Assembly: GCA_023954375.1 (NCBI GenBank)
Contig: JAMLIC010000007.1
Coordinates: forward strand, 124,001-188,000
From: Planctomycetota bacterium
Lineage (GTDB): Bacteria; Planctomycetota; J058
Reading direction: 5' to 3'
Length of the DNA: 64,000 bases
The position numbers and the translations under genes were made by a program. Shown here one piece after another: positions 41,091 through 48,273 of the stretch; position 1 is the stretch's first letter, and each line of letters starts with the position of its first letter. The notes under the pieces were generated by a model, which was not told where the DNA came from, made no database searches, and worked only from the letters and a program-made list of their open reading frames with translations.

Positions 41091-43729
41091 CGATGAACGC
41101 GCCCGTCCCACCCCCCTCCGCGCCGGCCCCCAGCAGCCTGCGCACGACCCTCGTCCTCACGGCGATCGTGGGCGTCCTGGCCCTGTGGATCTGGCTGGGC
41201 GAGGGCCAGCTCGACCCGAGCGCCACCGGCGACGGCGTGAAGAAGCGCCGCGTCCTGCCCATGTTCGCCACGGCGGACGCCACGCGCCTCGAGCTCCAGC
41301 CGGCCGGCGACGCGCCGAAGGTCGCGCTCGCGCGCGAGGCCGCGCCCGAGGGCGACAAGGGCGAGCCGAAGCCCTGGCGCATGGAGGCGCCGGTCGCCGA
41401 CGCGGCCGACGGCGGGGAGGTGACCCGGGTCCTCAACGCGATCGAGTGGCTCGAGTTCACCGACAAGCTCGAGGGCGAGCACGCCAGCGCCTACGACTTC
41501 GGCGACGTGGCCGTCACGGCGCGGCTCGAGCGCCGCGGCGGCAAGCCGACGATCTCCCTCGAGGTCGGCCCGGAGCGCCTCGGCAAGCGCCCGCTCCGCC
41601 TCGCGTCGGAGCCGGGCGTCGTCTACCTCGTGCGCGAGGCGCTGCACAAGGACCTGGCGCAGGACCCCTGGAAGTTCCGCAGGAAGCAGCTCTTCAACCT
41701 GCTCCGCGACCAGCTGACGGCGGTCACCCTGCGCGCGGCGCCGGCCGAGGCCGGGCCGGGCGTCGCCGACCGCGAGGTGGTCCTGCGCCGCGTCGACGGC
41801 TACTGGCGCGTTGGCGGCTCCGGCGGCTCCGGTGGCGACGGCGGCGAGTTCGCCGCCGAGGGCCAGGTCGACGAGCTGATCGGCGAGCTCTACGGGCTCC
41901 AGGCCGCGGCCGTCTCCGCCGAGCAGCCAGGCGACGAGGACCTCGCGCGCCTGGGCCTCGCCCCGGCGCGGGTCACGGTGAAGCTCGAGACGCGCGACGG
42001 CGCGGCCGAGACGCTCGAGCTGGGCCTCCCGGTCGAGGGCGCGCCCGCGCGGCGCCACGCCCGCTTCACCGACCGCGCCGCCGCCCTGGCCGTCGACGCG
42101 AGCAAGGTGGCGAAGGCGCTCGACCGCCCGCTCGAGGGGTGGCTCTCGGACGCGCTCGTCCCGCTGCGCGGCTCGGCCGCGACGCTCACCGGCTTCGCCG
42201 TGACCACGGCCGAGGGCAAGACCTGGGGCCTGACGAAGAAGGAGGGCCAGTGGCGCTTCGACGGCGAGAAGCCCGTCCAGGCGGCGCTCGCCCCCGTCGA
42301 GGCCCTGCTCGGCGACGTGCTCGGCCTGACGATCGAGGAGCGGCGCGAGGCGCCGGCCGACCTGGCGGCGCTCGGCCTCGACCCGCCGGCCCTCAAGGTG
42401 GCGCTCGTGCAGGAGCCGCTGCGGCGCGAGGTGTGGATCGGCGCGCCGGTCGAGGGGCGGCCCGGCGTCCATCACGTCATGCGCGCGGGCGAGCCGCGCG
42501 TCTACGCCGTGCGCGTCGACGCCCTCCCCGGGCGCCTCGACGACGCGCCGCTCGAGCTGCTCGACAAGACGATCATCGCCGCGTCCCACTGGGACGCCAA
42601 GAAGGTCGTCGTGACCGACCCCGACGGCGAGGTCCTCCTCGAGGCGGCGAAGACCGACGAGGGCGTGCGCGAGTGGAAGGTGACCACGCCGGCGTCGCCC
42701 GACGCGGTGAGCGAGAAGGTCGACCGCTTCATGGAGGCGTTCGAGGCCATGAAGGTCGAGCGCTGGCTGGCGCACGACTCGCCCGAGGCGCGCGCCCGGT
42801 ACGGCCTCGACCGGGCCATGAAGGTCGAGGTGACGATCGAGACCTTCAAGGACGGCAAGAAGACCGACCTGGTGAAGACGCTCCTCCTCGGCCGCCGCGA
42901 GGGCGACCGGGTCCTCGCCCTGGCGGAGGACGGCCACGCCATCGGGCGCGTCGACGCGGGCTTCCTCGAGCGCATGGCGCGCGGGTTCGCCAAGGAGACG
43001 ACGCTCCTCGAGAGCGACCGCTGGAACGCGCGGGGCCTCCTGGTCAAGGACGGCGCGGACGTCGTCCTCGAGCTGAGGAAGCCGGCCGAGAACTGGAAGC
43101 GGGTCGACGGCGGGAGCGAGCAGATCCTCGAGACGATCGAGGTCGAGGACCTCCTGCGCGCGTTCGAGAAGGTCGAGGTGGCCCGCGCCGAGCCGCGCAC
43201 CGACGCGCGCCTGGCCGAGGTCGGCCTCGCGCCGCCGGCGCGCACGATCACGATCACGCTCAAGCCCTACGACAAGCCCGAGGAGACGCGGACGCTGCTC
43301 CTCGGCCAGCGCGCGGGCGAGCGCGACGTGTGGGCCACGGCCGAGGGGGCCGAGGTCCTGGGCGCCCTGTTCGACGAGCCCCTGCGGGCGCTCGACGCCT
43401 GGCTGAAGGCCCACCCGCGCGGGCACGCCTTCCCGCCGGTCGACGACGCGCCCGGCGGCGGCGACGAGCAGGGGGCCGCGCCGCCGCCGCCCGGCGAGGA
43501 GCGGGCAGAGGCGACCCCGCCGGCGGACGCGCCGCCGCCGCCGAACGAAGCACCGGACGAGGTCGCCTGCGGCGTGTGCGCGGCCATGGTGCCCGCGGAC
43601 GGGCCGTTCATCTTCCGCGACCCGCGCCCGCCGCACCCGATCTATCACGCCTGCAGCGCCGGGCACCTCGAGGAGCTCAAGGCCCTCCTCCTTCCGGCCG
43701 AGGACCCGGACGAGGACGACGGGCAGTAG
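41087..43729 (+). CDS. DUF4340 repeat protein of the ABC exporter operon
   Basis: About 880 residues. A membrane helix near 22-38 (VLTAIVGVLALWIWLG) anchors an extracytoplasmic part made of three or four DUF4340 units (each with a WRM or WRV turn and DLLGAL- or EFTDKLEGE-like helix). A Pro/Glu-rich linker precedes a C-terminal tail of about 60 residues holding CGVCAAM and YHACSAGHLEEL, a possible zinc site unusual for DUF4340. GTG at 41087 overlaps the GldG stop; ATG at 41093 is an alternative. Likely an envelope subunit of the GldAFG-type exporter. Confidence 0.82.
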   Translation: MTMNAPVPPPSAPAPSSLRTTLVLTAIVGVLALWIWLGEGQLDPSATGDGVKKRRVLPMFATADATRLELQPAGDAPKVALAREAAPEGDKGEPKPWRMEAPVADAADGGEVTRVLNAIEWLEFTDKLEGEHASAYDFGDVAVTARLERRGGKPTISLEVGPERLGKRPLRLASEPGVVYLVREALHKDLAQDPWKFRRKQLFNLLRDQLTAVTLRAAPAEAGPGVADREVVLRRVDGYWRVGGSGGSGGDGGEFAAEGQVDELIGELYGLQAAAVSAEQPGDEDLARLGLAPARVTVKLETRDGAAETLELGLPVEGAPARRHARFTDRAAALAVDASKVAKALDRPLEGWLSDALVPLRGSAATLTGFAVTTAEGKTWGLTKKEGQWRFDGEKPVQAALAPVEALLGDVLGLTIEERREAPADLAALGLDPPALKVALVQEPLRREVWIGAPVEGRPGVHHVMRAGEPRVYAVRVDALPGRLDDAPLELLDKTIIAASHWDAKKVVVTDPDGEVLLEAAKTDEGVREWKVTTPASPDAVSEKVDRFMEAFEAMKVERWLAHDSPEARARYGLDRAMKVEVTIETFKDGKKTDLVKTLLLGRREGDRVLALAEDGHAIGRVDAGFLERMARGFAKETTLLESDRWNARGLLVKDGADVVLELRKPAENWKRVDGGSEQILETIEVEDLLRAFEKVEVARAEPRTDARLAEVGLAPPARTITITLKPYDKPEETRTLLLGQRAGERDVWATAEGAEVLGALFDEPLRALDAWLKAHPRGHAFPPVDDAPGGGDEQGAAPPPPGEERAEATPPADAPPPPNEAPDEVACGVCAAMVPADGPFIFRDPRPPHPIYHACSAGHLEELKALLLPAEDPDEDDGQ

Positions 43730-43781
43730 CCGCTTGCAAAACTGACCGACCACGTCCACAGTCCCGCCGAGGGAGGGGACC

Positions 43782-44657
43782 ATGGCGTGGGCTCGGACGG
43801 GCGCCCTGACGTGCGCGGCGGCGCTCTGCGCCGCGCTGGCCTCGGGTGAGGAGGGGCCGCGGCGCTTCGACCTGCGGACGAGCTACCCGTTCCGCCAGGG
43901 CGACCGGGTGCGGATCGTCCAGGGGTCCAAGCACGAGGGGCTCGCCAACGTGCTGCAGCGCGGCAAGCCCGTGCGGGTCGAGAACAAGCGGGGCGGGTTC
44001 GAGCTCCGGTACGTCGACGAGGTCCAGGCCCTGGGTCCGGGCGGCGGGATCATGCGCGTGCAGCGCACCTACGAGCGGGTCAAGGACTGGGCCACGGGGC
44101 AGGAGGAGCGGCGGCCGCGCCGGGTCGTGCTCGACTACTCGGGCGAGCACATGCACTACACGCCCCAGGACGAGCTCCCGGAGGCCGCGCGCGAGCTGCT
44201 CGAGGGCGCCGCGAAGGTGCCGCTCTCGGCCTTCCAGCACCTCTACCCCGAGGACCTCGTCGTGGCCCTGGGCCAGAAGTGGACGATCCCGAACGCCCCG
44301 GCCGCGCAGCTCTTCCGCCTCGACCCGGCGGCGGTCGTCGAGGCGCGCTCGACCTGCCGCGGGACGCTCGACGCCACGCGCCAGCACCACGGCGCCGAGC
44401 AGGTGCGCCTCGTGTTCGACTTCCGCCTGGCGTTCACGCGCCTCTACGACCTCACCTTCGACCCGCCCGCCGAGCTCGAGGTGCGCTTCGAGGTCTGGGA
44501 GAGCGTCGACGGGGCGGCGCCCACGGGCACGGGGACCATCCGCGGCAGCATCAAGGGCACGGGCCGGCTCGAGGGCGCGCCCAAGGACCTGACCGTGCAG
44601 CTCCAGGTGACGGTGTCGGGCACCTACCAGCAGGAGCTGCTCGGGACGGCGCGGTGA
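43782..44657 (+). CDS. Secreted protein of unknown function
   Basis: 291 residues. A strong GGGAGGGG site precedes the ATG. Signal peptide with cut after ALASG or near it, then a beta-rich single domain: FDLRTSYPFRQGDRVRIVQ at the start, a long series of strands (TYERVKDWATG, VVLDYSGEHMHY), and a C-terminal strand repeat (VQLQVTVSGTYQQELLG). There are three cysteines in the leader and one in the mature part (STCRGT), so no disulfide. The layout resembles the DUF6263-type secreted beta proteins, but I am not sure. It may ride with the Gld/DUF4340 operon. Confidence 0.7.
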   Translation: MAWARTGALTCAAALCAALASGEEGPRRFDLRTSYPFRQGDRVRIVQGSKHEGLANVLQRGKPVRVENKRGGFELRYVDEVQALGPGGGIMRVQRTYERVKDWATGQEERRPRRVVLDYSGEHMHYTPQDELPEAARELLEGAAKVPLSAFQHLYPEDLVVALGQKWTIPNAPAAQLFRLDPAAVVEARSTCRGTLDATRQHHGAEQVRLVFDFRLAFTRLYDLTFDPPAELEVRFEVWESVDGAAPTGTGTIRGSIKGTGRLEGAPKDLTVQLQVTVSGTYQQELLGTAR

Positions 44658-44724
44658 CCGACCGCGCTCGCCGGTCGAGGGACGGCGACCTCGAAGGGCC
44701 CACGCGCGCGAGCGCGGGGGGGAC

Positions 44725-44746
44725 CGCGGGGGCCCGAGCCCCCGCG
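44725..44746 (+). terminator. Hairpin after the secreted protein gene
   Basis: Perfect 9-base stem (CGCGGGGGC with its complement) and 4-base loop, about 70 bases after the stop at 44657 and before the YdcF gene. Confidence 0.55.
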
Positions 44747-44791
44747 AACCACACCTGGAGGTAGGGGCCCTCGCTGGCCGAAGACGGGCGC

Positions 44792-45403
44792 ATGGACCCA
44801 GCCCCACCTCGGCGGCGCGCCCGCCGGGCCGCGCGCGCCGCCCTCGCCCTCTCGGCCGCGTTCCTCCTCGCCAACGCCGCCGTCGCCGTGCGCGGCCTCC
44901 TCGACGCGCCCGCCCCGTGCGACGTGGCCGTGGTCCTCGGCGCCCGCGTGCGCCCCGACGGGACGCCGAGCGTGCAGCTGCACGACCGGCTGACCCGCGG
45001 GCTCGACGCCTGGCGCCGCGGCGAGGCGGGCCTCGTCATGGTCAGCGGCGGCCTGGGCGTCGAGGGCCACGAGGAGGCCGACGTCATGGCCGCCTGGCTG
45101 ATCGCGCGCGGCGTGCCGCCGGACCGGGTCGTCGTCGACCGCGACGGCTGGACGACGTGGCACACGGCGGTCAACACGCGCGCCCTCCTCGAGGCGCGCG
45201 GGCTGCAGTCGGCGCTCGTGGTCACGAGCTACTACCACGTGCCGCGCTCGAAGCTGGCGTTCGAGCGGGCCGGCGTCCCGCGCGTGGCCACCGCGCGGGC
45301 GGTCTACCGGCCCGCGCGGCGCGACGTCTACTCGCTGCCGCGCGAGGTCGTGGGCCTGGTGTGGTACGGGGTGCGCCCTCACGGCGGCCGTCGCTTGTTC
45401 TGA
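44792..45403 (+). CDS. YdcF/DUF218 family membrane-anchored protein
   Basis: 203 residues. An Arg-rich N-terminus and one membrane helix (about 16-36) precede a DUF218 domain: CDVAVVLGARVRPDGTPS, then MVSGGLG, EADVMAAWLIARGVPPDRVVVD and ALVVTSYYHVPRSKLAFERAG. These are the conserved elements of YdcF, SanA and ElyC proteins, linked to envelope and polyprenyl-phosphate work in other bacteria. The fold binds nucleotides or SAM. A hairpin follows its stop. No clear ribosome site precedes the ATG. Confidence 0.85.
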   Translation: MDPAPPRRRARRAARAALALSAAFLLANAAVAVRGLLDAPAPCDVAVVLGARVRPDGTPSVQLHDRLTRGLDAWRRGEAGLVMVSGGLGVEGHEEADVMAAWLIARGVPPDRVVVDRDGWTTWHTAVNTRALLEARGLQSALVVTSYYHVPRSKLAFERAGVPRVATARAVYRPARRDVYSLPREVVGLVWYGVRPHGGRRLF

Positions 45404-45507
45404 CGTCCACGTCCGGGCGCGCGGCTCGATGCTCCGATCCGCAGTGAGGCACCTGTCGCCCTCGCTCCGGCCGCGACGCGGCCTCCGCTCGGGGATGCGC
45501 GCCACCG

Positions 45508-45542
45508 CGCTCGATCTGCTCGCTTCGCTCGCAGATCGAGCG
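45508..45542. terminator. Bidirectional hairpin between YdcF and the SSB-tip gene
   Basis: Stem of 11 perfect pairs (CGCTCGATCTG with its complement at 45532-45542) and a 13-base loop, in the gap between convergent genes. Confidence 0.6.
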
Positions 45543-45552
45543 GTGAGCGCGG

Positions 45553-46248
45553 TCAGAACGGCAGGTCGTCGTCCTCCCGCCCCGGGTCGCGGTCGAGGTC
45601 CTCGTCGTCGGGTCCGTCGTCGAAGGACCCCGGCTCGTAGTCGTCGACCCCGGGCGGCGGCCCGCGCTCCGGCGGGCGGTCGTCGTCCTCGTCGCGGGGC
45701 CTGGGCGCCGGCGCCGCCTTCTTCGGCGCCGCGCCGCCCGTCTTCCTCGCCGGCGCCGACCGGCCACCACCGCCCGCCGGCTTGCCGCCCGCCGGCTTGC
45801 CGCCGCCGCCGGCCTTGGCGCCGTCCGCCTTCTTCAGGAGCTCGTCGATGATCGCCGACGCGTCGCGCTTGCCGACGTCGGCCGCGTCGGTCACGCCGGC
45901 GCGGTCCTGCAGGAAGGCCTGGAACTCGTCGTCCGTCATGTGCGCGCGCCGCTTGAGCTGCTTCATGAACGAGACCTGCTTCTCGGACGCCTTGGGCTGG
46001 GCGTCGAGGTCGATCCCCTGCTCGCGCGCGCGCACCTGCAGCTCGTCGATCACCTCCGACGCCTCGCGCCGCCCGAGGTCCTCGAGCGCGGCGGCCCCGC
46101 ACACCTCGGTGAGGACCTCCTCGAGCGCGGCGTCGTCGAGGTTCATGCGCTTCTGCAGCGAGCGGATGAAGTTGAGCTGCTTCTCGCTGGCGTCGCCCTT
46201 GGGCCGCTCGCCCGCGTCGGCGCGGTCGTCCGCTTCTTCCATGGTCAT
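45553..46248 (-). CDS. Tandem SEKQ-module protein ending in an SSB-type acidic tip
   Basis: 231 residues. Two repeats of about 60 residues each begin [21 protein letters not shown]...EASEVIDEL (about 22-74) and [17 protein letters not shown]...DASAIIDEL (about 87-140). A Gly/Ala/Lys/Pro-rich linker leads to an acidic tail that ends DDDLPF, almost the DDDIPF tip by which single-stranded DNA-binding protein recruits repair enzymes. The OB fold of SSB is absent. SEKQ modules also occur in phage and plasmid DNA-metabolism proteins. It may act with SSB partners. The ATG overlaps the end of the AsnRS frame by four bases, so both are on one mRNA. Confidence 0.75.
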   Translation of the reverse strand: MTMEEADDRADAGERPKGDASEKQLNFIRSLQKRMNLDDAALEEVLTEVCGAAALEDLGRREASEVIDELQVRAREQGIDLDAQPKASEKQVSFMKQLKRRAHMTDDEFQAFLQDRAGVTDAADVGKRDASAIIDELLKKADGAKAGGGGKPAGGKPAGGGGRSAPARKTGGAAPKKAAPAPRPRDEDDDRPPERGPPPGVDDYEPGSFDDGPDDEDLDRDPGREDDDLPF

Positions 46249-48167
46249 GGATCCTTACGGTAGATGGTCCGCGGGAACGGGATCGCCTCGCGCACGTGCT
46301 CGCGCCCGCAGATCCAGGCGACGGTGCGCTCGAGCCCGAGGCCGAAGCCGCCGTGCGGCACGGCCCCGAACCGACGGAGGTCGAGGTACCACTCGAACGC
46401 CTCCTTCGGCAGCCCGTGCGCCGCGATCTGCTCCTCGAGGAACGCCAGGTCGGTGGCCCGCTCGCCGCCGCCGATCACCTCGCCCACCCCCTCGGGCGCG
46501 ATCACGTCGACCGCCAGCGCCAGGGCGTCGTTCTGGGGGTCGCGCCGGGCGTAGAAGGCCTTCACCTGGTGCGGCCAGCGGTGGATCATCACCGGCCGGT
46601 CGAAGTTCTCCGAGATCGCGGTCTCGTCGGGGGCGCCGAGGTCGTTGCCGTGCTCGAACGGCAGCCCCTTGTCGTGGAGGAGCTTCACCGCCTCGTCGTA
46701 GGTGATGCGCGGGAAGGGCCGCCGCACGCGCTCGAGCGGCGCGGGGTCGCGCTCGAGGACCTTCAGCTCCTCCTTGCAGCGCTCGAGGGCGCGGCCGACC
46801 ACGGCCTCGAGGAACTCCTCGGCGAGGTCCATGACGTCGTCGAGCCCGGCCCAGGCCATCTCGGGCTCGACCATCCAGAACTCGGTCAGGTGGCGGCGCG
46901 TCTTGCTGCGCTCGGCCCGGAACGTCGGGCCGAAGCAGTAGACGTTGCCGTGGGCCATGGCCGCGGCCTCCATGTAGAGCTGGCCGCTCTGCGTCAGGTA
47001 GGCGAACTCGTCGAAGTACTTCACCTCGAACAGGTTCGTCGTCCCCTCGCAGGCCGACGGCGTGAAGATCGGGGCGTCGATCAGCACGAAGCGCTTGTCG
47101 TAGAAGAAGTCGCGGATCGCCTTGATCACCTCGTTGCGCACGCGCATGACGGCGTGCTGCTTGCTCGAGCGCAGCCACAGGTGGCGCTTCGAGAGGAGGA
47201 AGTCGATCCCGTGCTCCTGGAGCGAGATCGGGTACTCGCCCGCGGCCGGCGCCACGACCTCGAGGTCGTCGACGTCGAGCTCGACGCCGCCCGGGGCGCG
47301 GTCGTCCTTGCGCGGCGTGCCGCGCATCTTGAGCGCCGACTCCTGCATGAGCCCCTTGAGGCGCTCGTAGACCTGCTCGCCCACCTGCTCCCGGTTGACG
47401 ATCGTCTGCACGACGCCGGTGCCGTCGCGCAGGTGCAGGAACGTGATCTTGCCCTTGCCCCGCTGCTTGTAGAGCCACCCGCGCAGCTCGACCCGCTGCC
47501 CCGCGTGCTCGGCCAGCCGGTCGATGGTGGTGAACGTGGTCACGAAGCTCCTCCCGTAGAGCCGCTCGGCCTCTATGACGCTGGCGACGCCCGGCGGCAC
47601 GAGGTCGCGCCACCCTGGCGCCTCCTCGCGGATGCGGCGGCGCACCTCGGTCGACGACACCGCCTGCGGCGGCATCGTCACCACGTGCTCGCGCACGCGC
47701 GCCGCCGCCGCGGCGCCCAGGCGCGCGGCGACGACCGCCAGCCCGGCCTCGAGGTCGAACCCCGGCCGGTTCAAGACGACGAAGCGCACCTCCTCGAGGA
47801 GGCGCGCCGCCTCGCGCCAGGTGGGCAGCTCGCCCACCGTGTCGGCGCCGATGATGAAGTAGAGCTCGTCGCCCGGGTGGAGGCGCCGGAGCTCCTGGAT
47901 GGTGTCGATCGTGTAGCTGGGGCCGAGGCGCTCCAGCTCGATCGCCGAGACCTCGAGCCCGGGGCCGCCGGCCGCGGCGAGCGCGCGGGTCATCTGCAGC
48001 CGGTCGTGCGGCGAGGCCATGTCCGGGCTGGTCGGCTTGTGCGGGGGGCGGGCGGCAGGGATGAGGACGACGCGGTCGAGCCCCAGCGCCGCCTGCGCGG
48101 CGCGGGCCATGGCGAGGTGTCCGTGGTGGGGGGGGTTGAACGACCCGCCCAGCAGTCCCGTGCGCAC
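46245..48167 (-). CDS. nadD-asnS: NadD-AsnRS in-frame fusion: nicotinate-nucleotide adenylyltransferase and asparaginyl-tRNA synthetase
   Basis: 640 residues without a stop. Residues 1-205 are Nad[12 protein letters not shown] (7-17), the SxTxR-type VSSTEVRRR, ending ERLYGRS where NadD proteins usually stop. Residues from about 209 are class IIb AsnRS: OB-fold [20 protein letters not shown], motif 2 [21 protein letters not shown] split as expected, motif 3 [12 protein letters not shown]. NadD adenylates nicotinate mononucleotide for NAD; AsnRS charges tRNA-Asn. The GTG at 47543 has GGGAGGAG four bases upstream, so AsnRS (432 residues) may also start on its own. The start GTG at 48167 has GGAGG six bases before it. 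Confidence 0.9.
   Translation of the reverse strand: MRTGLLGGSFNPPHHGHLAMARAAQAALGLDRVVLIPAARPPHKPTSPDMASPHDRLQMTRALAAAGGPGLEVSAIELERLGPSYTIDTIQELRRLHPGDELYFIIGADTVGELPTWREAARLLEEVRFVVLNRPGFDLEAGLAVVAARLGAAAAARVREHVVTMPPQAVSSTEVRRRIREEAPGWRDLVPPGVASVIEAERLYGRSFVTTFTTIDRLAEHAGQRVELRGWLYKQRGKGKITFLHLRDGTGVVQTIVNREQVGEQVYERLKGLMQESALKMRGTPRKDDRAPGGVELDVDDLEVVAPAAGEYPISLQEHGIDFLLSKRHLWLRSSKQHAVMRVRNEVIKAIRDFFYDKRFVLIDAPIFTPSACEGTTNLFEVKYFDEFAYLTQSGQLYMEAAAMAHGNVYCFGPTFRAERSKTRRHLTEFWMVEPEMAWAGLDDVMDLAEEFLEAVVGRALERCKEELKVLERDPAPLERVRRPFPRITYDEAVKLLHDKGLPFEHGNDLGAPDETAISENFDRPVMIHRWPHQVKAFYARRDPQNDALALAVDVIAPEGVGEVIGGGERATDLAFLEEQIAAHGLPKEAFEWYLDLRRFGAVPHGGFGLGLERTVAWICGREHVREAIPFPRTIYRKDP
47548..47555 (-). 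promoter_or_regulatory. Internal Shine-Dalgarno for asnS inside the nadD frame
   Basis: GGGAGGAG on the minus strand, four bases before the GTG at 47543 and inside the last NadD codons (Gly-Arg-Ser). It is as strong as any ribosome site in the window and supports separate AsnRS initiation. Confidence 0.6.
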
Positions 48168-48261
48168 CGGGGGCCTCCGGGGAGGGCAGGACTCTAACAC
48201 GGCCCTCGGCCGTCCTCCGGGCGCCCCCGCATCCGGCCGGGCCGAGCGGATCCGGCCGTGC

Positions 48262-48267
48262 TAAGGT
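48262..48267 (+). promoter_or_regulatory. Candidate -10 box of the kinase-TPR gene at 48274
   Basis: TAAGGT ends 6 bases before the GTG. GAGG overlaps the gap, so a normal ribosome site at a short distance is the alternative reading. Confidence 0.3.
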
Positions 48268-48273
48268 GAGGAC

